The notes: generated from the letters alone by a model not told the origin. Counted from the first letter of the stretch, positions 14,701 through 26,629 are shown. The stretch: 64,000 nt of DNA from Pseudoscleropodium purum (GCA_963969395.1 OZ017796.1:18912501-18976500), one strand, 5' to 3'. Program-made: numbers and translations.

Positions 14701-16106
14701 TCCCTAGTAGGTTACAATCGAAATGAAGGTTACTTCAATTTTGAACCTCCCAGAGTTATTAGAGCTTCCCAATCCATTTTGGGAGAAAGATTGAGTCAAA
14801 TAGAGGATGAATCTCAAATTTTGGCAGAGTTTTGAGTTTCATCGTCAATGAGATAGGAAGGCATGCCAATCAACATGCCGACAGCAAAGACAAGATTCTA
14901 AAATTGAATGGAAGGGAAGTAGATGACGACGTACTTGGACTGTGGGAAGCCTGCAGCTGCGAGATTGGCATCCACCTTCACTCTATCCGCGCTTGAGGCC
15001 ACGGCAATCTTCAAGCCAGCCTCCTTACACTGCCATCACATATCACGGATTTGTCAACACAGAATCAAATGGATTTAGGGCTCAAAATTAAGGGTGAACA
15101 AAAGCCCGGTCACTTGCCTGGAGGATGAGTTCCAGAGCCCCGGGATACCCTAATCCGGAGTTCGGTGTGGCGTACTGCGACAAACACAACAACAACCAGC
15201 ATTAACCAATGGTTTCCACATGGATTGACGAGTTCAAGGTCTAGGCATGTTACTAACCAAAATGAAGAATTGGGGGACTGCAGGGAGAATACCTTTGCTA
15301 CGTAAATTTGCATGAAGCGCTTCTTTGCCGCAGTGGTGTCAAAATCCTTCACTCCGTACTTCTTTGCCACTCCACCCAAAAAGTTTGCCTCGCCTGCAAG
15401 CGCATCACCCCATCACCGAATTTCATTAGAGTTATCCTGACAGTCATCACCAATTCAAGGCTTTCCAACAATAACTCAAGGCATTGTTCACTAGACTCAC
15501 CCATGTTTTGAATGAGTTGAATTGATTAATTACAACGCCATTAGATTAGATTAGATTAGATTATCATAGTTCCAATCCTACTGCCCACCCGAGTTTCCAT
15601 AACGAGTGCAGCTCTTTCATAATTCTAGTCGCGTGATCGCGCGATAAGACAGGACGTCAATGCGCATTCACAAATTTCACAAAAATGGACTGCGAATTCC
15701 ACGAGACAAGAAAGAACCCAATGTACGCACCTGTGCCCATGAAGGGAATGAAATCCTCCCCATTCACAGTGAACCCCATCTCAGCAAAAAGCTCCACAGC
15801 AGCCTCCCGTGAGCAATGCTCGCTATCACACAGCACCCCGTCCATATCAAACAACACGCCGCGCACTACGCCCCCAAGCTCCGGCCCCTTCGCCACTTCC
15901 ACCTCACTCGCCGCGCCAGCTCGCACCCTCCCCACCTCCCCCGACGTCCGCACCAACGACGGATTACTCCTTTCACACGACGGGCCACTCCTTTTCTTCA
16001 TCCTCACACGCAATGGCACCATCGCTGGGAGCAAGCCCACCCTCTTGTGAGTAGCCATCACGGCCCTGCCCGCCGCGAGCTCCATAGCGGAGCTCAAGCT
16101 CGTCAT
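5744..16106 (-). CDS. SOQ1: SOQ1: HAD hydrolase / thioredoxin-like / NHL-repeat thylakoid protein
   Basis: Twenty-five exons, listed 5' to 3' on the minus strand: 16106-15731, 15393-15293, 15174-15118, 15029-14935, 14418-14319, 14205-14147, 13664-13555, 13435-13324, 13098-13011, 12541-12463, 12125-12037, 11972-11856, 11497-11168, 10938-10741, 10605-10439, 9767-9674, 9448-9291, 9120-9071, 8821-8700, 8180-8073, 7957-7865, 7460-7424, 6944-6691, 6297-6142, 5902-5744. They total 3309 nt, 1102 aa (Arabidopsis SOQ1 is about 1055). Residues 1-79 look like a plastid transit peptide. A HAD domain follows, with nucleophile motif FDMDGV (Asp87, Asp89). A hydrophobic segment lies near 345-361, and the thioredoxin-like domain has WTYCCINC (Cys477/Cys480). 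Six NHL repeats follow (e.g. [22 protein letters not shown]), then a C-terminal beta domain. In Arabidopsis, SOQ1 prevents a slow form of chlorophyll fluorescence quenching, with HAD in the stroma and Trx/NHL in the lumen. Key residues are intact. Intron 3 is GC-AG. Exon 12 is the least certain boundary. Confidence 0.96.
15541..15562. repeat. Pentanucleotide microsatellite (ATTAG)n in SOQ1 intron 1
   Basis: About four and a half copies of the 5-bp unit ATTAG stand in tandem in the first intron of SOQ1. The unit is not the plant telomere unit TTTAGGG, so this is an ordinary microsatellite. Confidence 0.85.
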
Positions 16107-16450
16107 GGCTACACCACACTAATTGAATTGATAGCACGATCAGAGAGATCGAAATTGGAGGTGTGGGACTGTAAGAAACTGCAATCTGGGGTGGATTTGT
16201 GTGCAATGCGAAGCTAGGCCGTGGATTGTGAGGAGTCAGTGAAGGTGGAATTGTAAGTATGAATGGAGGTGATGAAGTGAGTGGGTGGACGCGACGTGGA
16301 CGTAGCGTCATCCGCATCCTTTTGTATTTTCATGGTGGCGGACTCGCGTCGCGATGGCCGCGGCGTTGGAGACGACGAGTCCATGGTGGGGGTTCGCCGG
16401 TTCAATCCATCCGCTTCCCTCCCTCCCTGCCTTCTGTGGTTTTGTAGTTT
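16107..16450 (-). promoter_or_regulatory. SOQ1 5' leader and promoter region
   Basis: This GC-richer stretch directly upstream of the SOQ1 start codon is likely 5' untranslated region and core promoter. The first in-frame Met is at 16106; in-frame Met codons at residues 8 and 17 are alternative starts. I could not pick a TATA box with confidence. Confidence 0.4.
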
Positions 16451-19400
16451 TCCATAGTTTTTTAATTTTTATTGGCTTTGTCCTTTGAACAGAGACTAAA
16501 GTTATGGCATCGATTCTGGTTTTTGAATCCCAGCTTCCAAACCTTATCTACAACTATACTCAGTTAGAGACTTAGAGTTCAGTTGGAGTGGGGATGTGGG
16601 GTCGGATTGATCAATAAATTAATATTGTTGTTTACCTAGTATAGAGCCTCACAATTACAACATTCTTATTTATAGTTTTATTTTTTCTTAGGTGGTACTA
16701 TACATAATATAATCAATTTCAAGAAAGTACATGAAGGTAACTTTTACATCTAGTCTTAGGTCCCTCTTTGTGACAATCTTTTAGAAGGTTTATTTGCTAT
16801 TGTCACACAAGGGGCCCTTGGAAAATTCTAGTTGTACTTGGAGGCCTTGATGGTACATGATAAAAACCAATAGCTTTCAAATGAAAACCTTTTACTTTCT
16901 AGAGAAGTACAAGATATAGGGCATTTTTTACATAGCAGTAAATTCAATAGTTGGGTTTATTTTTGGAGTAGGACAATGCTATTTGCTAATATAATGTCAC
17001 AAAGTTGTGCGAATAGGTCTCGAATAGCATAGGGCCTCTGTAATTAAATACTTTGTGTAAGGTAGATGACCCATTTCTAACCAACCCCTTATTTTCAAAG
17101 TTTAGGGGTGGTCTCTTTCAGTGCAACTTGACTCCAATCTCTAATTAGTTTTGATACATTATGGTCTAAAATAGGATTCTTGATTATTAAGTTGAGAGCT
17201 AGCAAAGAGTAGCATTAGAAATTCCTTGTATTTGAAAATGGATGTGGATGATATTTAAAAAGTTAATTGTTCATTAGAGGAGTTGCCCATTTGAGGCAAT
17301 TAATTATTCATCTTTGGTCAGGAATGAGTGAACTAAGGTTTGGAAATGAGTCAAGGAACAAGGAATTGTTGCAAAAATCTCATCTTGAGTTAGTTGATTA
17401 TTTACAATTAGATGTTTCAATTATAGTTGCCTTGTCTATCCATTATCATCCTTAGGTAGCATAGTATGATGTATAGATTAAAATGTTATATTTAATTAGA
17501 TGCCACAATAATCAAATATAAGAATCAAGCATTCTTGATTTGTTACCAATCAACCATTGGTTGGAAATAGGATAACCTATATGATAAGTATAAGACAAAC
17601 AAAATATTTACTTCAAGAATTTATGGTAATTTTTCTTTAGGAAAAAAATTGAAAAAAATTGAAATCCTTATGAAATCTATTTTTAACACAAGGAAATTTT
17701 TTTCATCATCATACCTATATTACAAATATGATAGATTTCTTCAATGATTGGAAATGGATCATCTACCTTATAATTTCTTTATATATTTACCCCCCTAAAT
17801 AATCCTAAGTTTATTTTCAATTTTTTTCCAAAATCCCTATTCTATAATTCCTAGAACAACCTAAAAATGGTCATAGCTAGCTTTGACCTAGCATGAATGA
17901 TTTAAAATCAATCCATATGCTTTGAAACTTTACCACAATGTAGATTAATTAGTTGAGTACTTACCTCAAAATTTTCATCGTGGTTTAAAATACTATCTAT
18001 CTTAATTGGACATTTCCTCTGTCATTTTCTAACCCTTCATGGTTTCTACACCCTAGTTGTAATCTGTGTATACTTCATAGATTTCAAGTCCATTGTAAAC
18101 AAGTTTGGGATACAACATATTAGATAAATTGAGAAAAATGCCATATCACAAAAATTCAATAAGATTGATTCTCCCTAATAATCTCCTTTTAGCTACCTTG
18201 AAATGCAAACACCTTCACCGTTTGAAACCTCACATCTATTTTTCTATAAAAGATCTAGATCTAAAAATTATTATTATGTTAGATCAACTATTCATGATTT
18301 TGCTGGGATTCAAAATTTTGCCTTGATCCAAAATTTTATCAAAACTCAACCCAAAACTCTTCACATGAATGCTTCCTTCAATAATAAATTATCAACAAAC
18401 ATACAACTTAGTACTTAAGTGTATCCCACACTTCAAAGCCTATCAAAAACGTAGAAAAAAACAAGTGAAACACTCTTGCCTCTAAGTAGCCAACTATAAC
18501 CCTAAAAGGCTAGTTGCCATCTAACTCTAACATCAACTACTAACCAACCAATTATCAATTGACAATTAATAAGAACAACTAATAAAAACTCACTACACTA
18601 CACATATCCTTTAACATTCAAAGATGCCAAATTCAACTAGTAGACGGCCCATGTCACAAACTCACAATGACCATGCAATTACCAATTACTTCAAGTGTGG
18701 TCAACATGAAGTGACAAGCCCAAATTTTAGAAGCTAGCTATCTTGTATTCCTATATAAAAAACATCAAATATGTGAACATCCACCAAAAAAAAACTTAGT
18801 CTTTTTTTAAATTGCTTGTACAAAATATTTTATATAATAGTGAAAAAAAGATACTTCAATGACATTGTAGAATCATTATATTATAATGATCAACCTCTCT
18901 TTCCTAAGGATAGGTATGACCATGCTTTAATATTATTAACCAATATAAGGGCCCCTTTTACTTCCCTTCAAATGCAAGAAGGTCCCACCCCTATCACTTA
19001 TTGTAAACAAAATGTTATTGACAAAGATGATATAGGGTGTTTCCATTTTCCATCAACGAAGGCTTTGATTTGTCACGAAGAATGAAGGTCATTAAGCTAG
19101 GGTTAGAGACTTCTTTGATTGGAATGCTTGAATGAAGGAGGCTTTAGCTTGCATTAAGTGCATGACTTGCGTCTATCAAAATCCTTAGCTCACCACTTAT
19201 GATATTTAATTTAGGACTACTAACTACAAAATAACACAAATTCAACCAATATTGCACTCTTGTAAAGAATAAAACACATAAAAGTGCATCACAAAAATAA
19301 CATTACCAAACTATTTTTTATCTTTTAGCCTCCACATCTCCAAAAGATTGGCATATCCCATCATGAAATACCTCAAAGGAAACTTATTTTAAGGTAATTT

Positions 19401-20300
19401 TCAAGACAAGGATAGGATGGGGGCCAAATTTGTCACTAATAATAGTTGTATTTGGTAGATTGTAAGTGGATGAGGTATTTGAAATGGTTGATTACATAAT
19501 ATTATTGTTGTTTGTTGAAGAGGTATCTTTGTCTTTTATGGCATGTTGAATGATCTCTTTTATAATTGAATATCTTAATATGTACCATCTATGTATCCTT
19601 TGAAAAAAGACATGTCCTTTAGTGTGATCCTTGGAAGAAGGATTTTGCTCAATTTTGATTAAGCATTTAAATAGTTCAACACTCATTAAATACTTTGATT
19701 GGCTCAATTTTACTATACAAATAGAGGGCCATTATTTGAAGAACATGATTCAATGAATCAAGGTTGTAACATGTAATTCAATCTTGGAAGCACCTTACCA
19801 TAACTTAATCACTCTACTAAGGTGGTAGAAATAGGGTTTGTGTAAACGAAGGAACTAATGACAAGAATGCCTGCAATTCAATTAGTAAGTCATGTGAATC
19901 TTTTCACATATGCTATTTTATGGTGTAAACAAATCATGTATTCATTAATACTCCATAATTTGATGTGAAAGATACCAACTACAAATTGTAGCACAACATA
20001 TGCAATATTCAATCTAAATCATGATTTATACATACACATAGGTTGTCTTTAGTGCAAAATGTAATTCACATATTGTCTATTCAATAATTGAATCAAAAAA
20101 TTGATCAATATAATTCAAAATGCAATATCTTGAGTATGAAATCAATAATCTAATCCATAGAGTTTGAATTGCCAAATACATACACATTTTATTCACTTAT
20201 TGTTCCTTTTTCATTCATTTTGGTTCACTTTTTATAAGTAATAATACAAGCAAATTGTTCATTTCAGTGCACTTACTTGGATATATTATAACTTATGATT
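16451..20300. other. AT-rich intergenic DNA, no gene seen
   Basis: Strongly AT-rich spacer with frequent stops in all frames. The longest open frames (for example 89 codons at 18816-19085) have no recognisable motif and AT-rich composition. One stretch (about 17530-17775) resembles DNA at about 42970-43215 and is listed separately. No RNA gene is recognised. Confidence 0.6.
17530..17775 (+). repeat. Dispersed repeat family C, copy 1
   Basis: About 240 bp resembling 42970-43215 in the same orientation, roughly 70% alike by eye. Shared landmarks are a run close to GGTTGGAAATAGGATAACC, then CTATATGA and TAGTATA/AAGTATA, and near the end a GGTTGGAAATGG-like stretch. No coding frame is conserved, so this is a decayed non-coding repeat. 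Confidence 0.6.
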
Positions 20301-20730
20301 GCGCCGCACTTAGCTAATGAAAAAAAAAATTGTTATTGTTTTATTGTTTCAAATGTACAAGTACTAAGAGAAATCCTCAAAATGTAGAAAAATTCACACA
20401 CTACACCAATCTGAGGCATCCGAGCTCCTCAGATCGAACGAATGAAGACATTCGTCACAACCCTCCGTTGGATGAAGATATATATCTTCTCTCTCCAAAT
20501 CTGTTTTCCCGGGCTGTGGCTGTGTACCCTCTTGCGTCTCCGAACCAGCCCCTTCACCGCTTGCTTTCACCGGCTGATTGCATCACACCTTTTTCCACAT
20601 TTTCCATCTTCTTGCAGTCATAATCATAGTTATTGCTGTTTTCTTCCAGTTTTCGAATTTCAAGATTCGACGTTTTTTATTTTGAGTGAACTGGAGCTGA
20701 ATTGCGGAAGCTCTCGCTTATTCTCCAGCC
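20301..20730 (+). promoter_or_regulatory. 5' leader/promoter of the unknown plastid gene
   Basis: GC content rises from about 20400 up to the start codon at 20731, with pyrimidine-rich (CT) stretches typical of plant 5' leaders. The transcription start cannot be fixed. Confidence 0.4.
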
Positions 20731-23266
20731 ATGGCGTGTGTGGGGCACCACGCAGTGCTCTCCCCTGCTTTGGTGCGCATCTTTCCCTTTTTTTCGAGTT
20801 CTGGCTTTAGGTTCCAGTGCTTGAGATTTGTGTTAATATCTCCTTGTGTTTCGTTGCAGAGAGATGGAAGCGCATTGGCCTCTGCTTCGGGATATCGTGT
20901 ATCCATTTTGGGTTCGCCTGAAATCTCACTCTGTGTGAACCGGCGAAAAACTCGTTCAATGTCAGTGAGGGCGCTTCGTCAATTGCCTGCGCGTTCTTCT
21001 TCTGATTCTGTAAGTGTCTCAATTTATTTTATTAAATTTTTTGATGTATTGAGGAGTATTTCGGTTCGTGTATCCCTTCAACCCTTGCTAGGGTTTTGGT
21101 GAGATGTGTACGTATATGATTACAGTGCACAAAAGTGTAAATGATTTTAAGAATGGTTTAGGTGAATGCGGTACAGGATGATTTGTGAGTCGGGCTAATT
21201 ATTATTTTTATAATTGAATTTGTAATTGACGTTTTTTTTAGTAGTTGGAGTTCTGGAATGTTGCTATGCATTGTGGGCATGATGAGATTCTTGAGTAGCC
21301 TTTGAACATCCTTGGCCTCAACGAGCATTCAACCAAAAAATGAAATTCGGATTTGTTTTTTTGCGCAATCGTTAGCTTATGTTTTGTCTGCCAAGGCAGG
21401 TGCGACTCCCATTAAAATGTTATATTTCCTTTCGCCCAGTCCTTAGTCGGCTCGTCTGCGTATGGACTCACATGAAAGTAATTGCGTCCGCGCTAATGGA
21501 AAAAAATGACTTACAAGTGGTCCTGTTCTTTAATGTTTTTGTGCTCTATGTTTTTTTGGTGCTGCATTGGAAACTGCAAGCAGTATTCTACTTTAGAATT
21601 TTACGATCATCGATTACAGAAGCGGCAACGCATACTTGCGGACCTTGAATTTTGAAATTTTGTGTGCCTGCTAAAGCATAAATACACGACCTAAAAGTTT
21701 AGTGTTCTCTTTTGAATTTCAGTCGCCTTGATACAAGATTTTGGAGTTGACAGGAATTTGCACATCTTCGGATCTAATGAGGGTGTGAGTTTCATGCAGA
21801 CACATTACTTAAACATCAGCGCGGGATCGACTCGGCAAATTAGTGCTCAGGCGGTAAGCGGAGACAACCAAGCCGTGGAAGGTGAAGAAGAGAAAGGCAA
21901 GCCAGCAAGTTCTAACGAGAAGGCCTCTTCGTCAGGGACCTCAACCCCGTCTCCATTTGCCGCTGGAAAAATCTCTTCGAAGATTGCATCACAAACGTCC
22001 CAGAATGGGAAAACGAGCTCAGTCCCTTCAACAACCAAAGCACCTGCTGCCACGAAAACTGTATCTAAGGCCTCGATTTCAAAACCAGCTTCGGCTTCTT
22101 CAACACCGTCGGTATTTCAGAAAGCACCGACCTCCAAACCATCAATTTCTGTGAAGCCCAAGTCTCTCATTGATGATGGATCCGCTGGCGCTTTCCCCAC
22201 TGGAAAAGTGTCGCCGTTTGCAGCTGATAGACTGAAGTCTCAAATGTCAGCTCCTCCTAGCCAATATAATCGGACCAGTTCAGGGCGGACAATGATCAAT
22301 TCCGGAAAGCAGGTACTAAATCTTGCTTGAGAGGGGGTTCCGTTAGGCGCGAAGTTGTTATGCTTAGACTTCTGATTCTAGTTCTCGAATATATGAGGTT
22401 GTCTTCTATTTTATTTTCATGGAGTTGCCGGTTGAATAAGCGTGGGCTGTCTGATTTGTGCTGTTATTGTTGATGTCTTGTACTCTGTTATTGGGAAAGG
22501 TTCAGATGACTATTTTATTGGTTTTGTATTAACCCCTCATGGGCGCTTGTGCATTTGAGAATACTGCATATTATCACTTTATTCACTATATTTGAATAAC
22601 AGAATGATTACTAACACACCTTAAGCTTGTACAAATATGACGATTTTTTTCCAAAGTACAACTTGCTTTTTTATTTTGCGATGAATCTCTTGTAGGTTTG
22701 GGTGTAGATGAATACAAATAAGTGCATACTCCCAAAGAAAACTCCTTGGTCCTTAAGGGGTTAACATTTTCTACCTCTAAAAAAATTGGTTTGCAATGTA
22801 TTTTGTGCTGCTGAGAAGCATGCTGTCGTGGCATGACTGGATATACCTACCAGAAATTCTAAAAATATGTGATTCTGATGAAACACTCCGTCGCTACAGT
22901 CGTTCCCAGTTGCGTCGGTTTGATGCAGAGAGGTTGAGAGTTCGAAGATTTGCTGCTTCTTTTTTGCTACAAAATGTCCATTCTTAAACTTGGAGTGTTT
23001 AATGTGTCTTGTCAATGCAGGTTCTTGATGCTTTTAAGCAGGGAGAGAAGGATGGGAAGACAACTAAATTTGGGCAGCCCATTGTACCCAAGAACATTTT
23101 TGATGATGTGAGGCAGACCCAGGCGGAGAAGGATGCTGATAAGTTTTCGTTTAATTTGAAACCAGGTGACATATTCTTAGTTTTTTCCTTTTTGCTAATA
23201 ATAGGGCTAATGTTAGGTACTGCGTTTATTGTATGGAAAGTGGGTGCTATCCACTACAATGAGTAG
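20731..23266 (+). CDS. Unrecognised plastid-type protein with one C-terminal membrane helix
   Basis: Exons 20731-20772, 20860-21009, 21800-22312 and 23021-23266, all GT-AG and all phase 0, give 316 aa. The N-terminus is Ser/Arg-rich and nearly free of acidic residues, ending in RSMSVRA, which looks like a plastid transit-peptide cleavage region. Residues about 65-235 are a low-complexity Ser/Thr/Pro/Ala/Lys-rich linker, starting with an acidic patch (EGEEEKGK). Exon 4 encodes a conserved-looking block (KFGQPIVPKNIFDD) and a single hydrophobic helix near residues 286-308, followed by a short tail ending AIHYNE. I do not recognise the family and assign no function. A plastid membrane location with a disordered N-terminal arm is inference. 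A gene with the same exon 1/2 architecture begins at 63091. The exon 3 acceptor at 21799 is chosen because nearer candidates run into stops. Confidence 0.85.
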
Positions 23267-23876
23267 TTTTTTTAATTTCATTTTGTCTTGGAAGGGAGAA
23301 CGGTTGTAGAGGCGAGGAGAAAAATATTTGCTGCGGAACTTGATTATTTTTTACAGTAGGCATGAGTTGGGAATCCCTCATCATCTCTTTTGCCTTGATT
23401 TTTATTCCTTAATGAGAGGATTACTCGTCTCTGCATAGATACTACAACTCAATCTTTGCTGAGGCGATGCTACCAATAGTGACTTTGTGTAGTGCCCATG
23501 AAAATTAGCTATTCCGTTGCTCCAACTTCAACTTGAAATCATTATAGGGCTTAAGTTTCAAGTTTTTTCTGCACCTGTACACTGACGGTAATTAATTATA
23601 GAACTTTGCCGCAAGCTAGATGATAGTCTAAAGTTCGTTTTGCAATCGTTTGCAGTGTCCCATAATACATCCTCTGTGATTCTTGAAAATTGTACAGATT
23701 CTGTTTCTCGCTGTTATACGTCTGTTTCACTCTGTCCTCTATTTGTTTGCTGAATCTCACATTCTGCTGATGCTGCATTTGAATACATTTTCTGGTAGAT
23801 GAACAGTGTGCTTTTGGGTGATGTTTCAAGCATACAAACTTTTTATCCAATATTGCGCCTGAATAGTTAGCCAGCT
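23267..23876. other. 3' flank of the unknown plastid gene
   Basis: Contains the 3' untranslated region of the gene ending at 23266, then unassigned moderately AT-rich DNA. No other coding frame is supported. Confidence 0.5.
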
Positions 23877-24660
23877 AAGCGCCCCCGGGTGACCAAAATT
23901 TTCCCCACATTGTTTGGAAGTTCAATTTGAAGTGCTGTAACTTTTGCATCTGATGTCTAAATTCTATAAAATTTTGTGGGAAATTTGTGGATTGTCTTCT
24001 TGTTTGTGATAAAATTTTGAGATTTGGGGGGAGCCATTCAAAAGTTCATGGGTTCAATTTGAATTCACCAAATTGCATTTTGATGGTTGCAACTTTGGAG
24101 GCTTCATGCAAAGTTCATTTTCAATCAAATTTGTTGGGTTAGATTCCCCTCAAAGTCTAGTTATTGTGGTAAAATTTTCATGTCAATCCAAGTTGTTTTG
24201 AATGTTTGGGAGCCATTCAAAGTTCAAAACTTGGACATTTTTGGATTGCAATGAACTTTGGTGGTTTCTTTCTTCATCATGCAATGTTTGTTTCCAATAT
24301 AAAAAAATGGGGAAAATTTTGACATTTCAGAGCCATTTAAATGTGAATGATACTTTGTTTTACCAATGTGTTTGTATTTTGGTTTTGAAGCACTTTATAT
24401 TTTTTTTAAATTTCATTTGAGTAGATTAAGAAATCAAATTTCACCTTTAATGTTTTGCTAGGAAAATTCTAGCATCCTTTTTCAATATTAAAACATTATA
24501 ATCTATGAAGGCAAATGAGTCCAAATTTGATTCATGTCATCTACAAGTTGTACACTTCAAGATTGTATGGTTGAGATTTCTATATTTTAGTGACATTTAA
24601 ACCTATAACACTTCAAAAGAAATGATGTTCTTAAACCAAAAAATGTTAGGGATGTTTAGG
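23877..24660 (+). repeat. Dispersed repeat family A, copy 1
   Basis: About 780 bp that matches 50760-51635 in reverse orientation, roughly 75% alike by eye. It opens with a GC-rich motif (GCGCCCCCGGGTGACC), followed by TTTGGAAGTTCAATTTGAAG. Later shared landmarks include TTGGTTTTGAAGCACTT, GCTAGGAAAA and ACACTTCAAAAG. No coding frame is shared, so this looks like a non-autonomous or decayed mobile element. Confidence 0.8.
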
Positions 24661-25084
24661 CTTAAAGCAACATAGATATGGGAATCTTTTTTGAAAATTT
24701 CAATTTAGGATTTTGTGCATTACAGAATTGCATAACATTTTAGAGCAGTCTACTTGACTACCTTCCTCTAAATAGAATGGTGTGGAATATACCACACTAT
24801 TTCATTTGAGGGATGGAATGGTGTGGAATATTTTACACCCACAATAAAGCTCAAAATACATTCATCAGTTTTGTAAGAGGATTGAAGTACATTGAGTTGG
24901 ATAACTAGGGGCACCTACCATGTTATTGTATTCAATAACAAAATATGTAATTTTAAATAAAACTCTTAACAAATACTTCAATAGCATTCAATTCTTTGAG
25001 ATATATGATATCAAGATGTAAACTATATCACTATGATGTGAAAGCTATTCATAGTTTGTTATTCAAAGAGAAGAAACAAATCTT
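24661..25084. other. Unassigned AT-rich spacer
   Basis: No gene or clear repeat is seen. A short local duplication around the words AATGGTGTGGAATAT occurs near 24775 and 24815. Confidence 0.5.
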
Positions 25085-25650
25085 TTTTATGTAGATATGG
25101 GGTGGTAGGAGGTTAATCAAACAAAGTAGGATTTGTAATGAAAATTAGTAGGAGCTCAATAGCTTATAGTTTTTTGAAAAGTAAGAATTGTATTAAAACT
25201 AGAATTTCAGACCTCATTTAGACATAGTAGAATAAATTTTCTCAAAAAACTTTGAACTAAGAAAAGTTGGTAAATCAAGTTAAGTTCAATCTCCAAAAAT
25301 CCGTTTGAGATATCAAGCCTCTAATCAAAAGTTATAGACAAATTTCAGAGAGGCGTTGCAAGGGAAATTATTCGAACATTTTCAAACACCCTCTCTAAAA
25401 TTTGTCTATAATTTTTAAATAGAGACTTGAAATATAAAATAGATTTTTGGAGATTAAACTTGACTTGATTTACCAACTTTTCTTAGTCCACAGTTGTTTG
25501 AGAAAAGCTATTATACTATGGCTAAATGAGGTCTAAAATTTTAGTTTGAATACGATTCCTACTTTTGACTTCACTATAAGCGATTGAGAAACTACAAATT
25601 TTAACTTACATATCCCACATGGTTTGTTCTAGCTCCTACCACAATATATA
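25085..25650. mobile_element. Foldback/MITE-like element, about 560 bp
   Basis: Two imperfect inverted arms of roughly 260-270 bp (about 25085-25355 and 25385-25650) flank a short central loop. Arm landmarks, read outside to inside, are GTGGTAGGAG, AGACCTCATTTAG, AAGAAAAGTTGGTAAATCAA, CAATCTCCAAAAAT and TTATAGACAAATTT, each present in both arms in inverse orientation. No coding capacity is seen. The structure fits a non-autonomous foldback transposon; a transcript would fold into a very long hairpin. Target-site duplications were not identified. Confidence 0.8.
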
Positions 25651-26215
25651 TAGATAAAAAGTTTCCCTTGTGATGGAAATACAAGCTCAATTATTGATAG
25701 CAAGTGACTAGAAAATACATTGTTATAATGCTCAGTGGATGCATTGTTTTCTGAGCAAACTGTCTATGTATACAATTATTTGTTGTTTGTATATTAGGTT
25801 CATATGAAAATGTTTTGACATTTGAAAATGCTTCATATGAAAATAACTTGACATGGCCTCTTCTCCTTCAGGGTTGTTTGTTGTTTGCCACATGTTTACT
25901 ATGAATGTCTAGATTGATATCAAGATTGATATAGTAAAAACACAAGGAAATCTGAAAAAACATGCCATGTTTTTAGAGAAACATCACAACAAACATGGTT
26001 TAAAAAGGTCCCCAAAATGTACTATGTCGCAACCACATAAGTGCCATGCAAGCAGATAATGCCACATGGGAATTTTTTCACCTAACCAAAAGATGATGTG
26101 GTAGTTGGCATTATGTTTTTGAAAATTTTCATGCTGTATTTAGTGACATCAATTTAGATGTCCATAATAATTTGAATACTATTTTTAGCAACATTGATTT
26201 TGACCTTTAGATGTA
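25651..26215. other. Unassigned AT-rich spacer
   Basis: No coding frame, RNA gene or clear repeat recognised in this 565-bp stretch. Confidence 0.5.
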
Positions 26216-26301
26216 TGCCATACACAATACATTATATACCATACACAATATATTATACATCATACTCAATATGCCATACATTATACACAATATACCATAT
26301 T
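26216..26301. repeat. Short tandem/minisatellite block
   Basis: Degenerate tandem units built from CCATACACAATA-like and CATTATA-like words repeat about four to five times over 86 bp. Confidence 0.7.
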
Positions 26302-26459
26302 GACAATAATATTGAATGACTTGAAAAGCCTTATTATAAGTATTTTGACATGAAAAGGCAAGTTATTTATGCAAGAGGAATGGTAGGAGGGAAGACAAAC
26401 TATATGGAACATTTGAAACATAATTTTTTATTATTAAAAATAGAATTTCAGATTTAAGT

Positions 26460-26629
26460 AATATGATGAACACGATGTTGTCTCACAAAAAACATCAGGA
26501 TGTTACAAAGGATGTCTTAGTTGACATCGCAGAAAACCTCTCAACGTCATAGAAGACATCACTATTGACATCACAAAAAACATCTACATGCGATAGAAGA
26601 CATCTTAGTTGACGTCTATTATAATAGTG
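26460..26629 (-). mobile_element. CACTA-like transposon terminus with 44-bp subterminal repeats
   Basis: Read on the minus strand, the block starts at 26629 with CACTATTATAATAGACGTC. It continues with degenerate 44-bp tandem units (26507-26550, 26551-26594 and part of a third at 26595-26629) rich in GACATC/GATGTC words; further related words extend to about 26470. CACTA-superfamily (En/Spm-like) elements begin with CACTA and carry short subterminal repeats that bind the transposase. No matching opposite end or transposase was found, so this is probably an orphan or deleted end. Confidence 0.55.

Noticed and set aside
15541..15562. TTAG-rich repeat considered as interstitial telomere sequence.
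   Set aside because: The unit is 5 bp (ATTAG), not the TTTAGGG plant telomere unit, and the run is short.
18816..19085. 89-codon plus-strand frame.
   Set aside because: It lies in very AT-rich DNA, without motif, splice context or neighbouring coding evidence.
26507..26629. Regularly spaced 44-bp repeats resembling a CRISPR array.
   Set aside because: The units are contiguous tandem repeats without unique spacers, in a eukaryotic genome, and end in a CACTA-like terminus.
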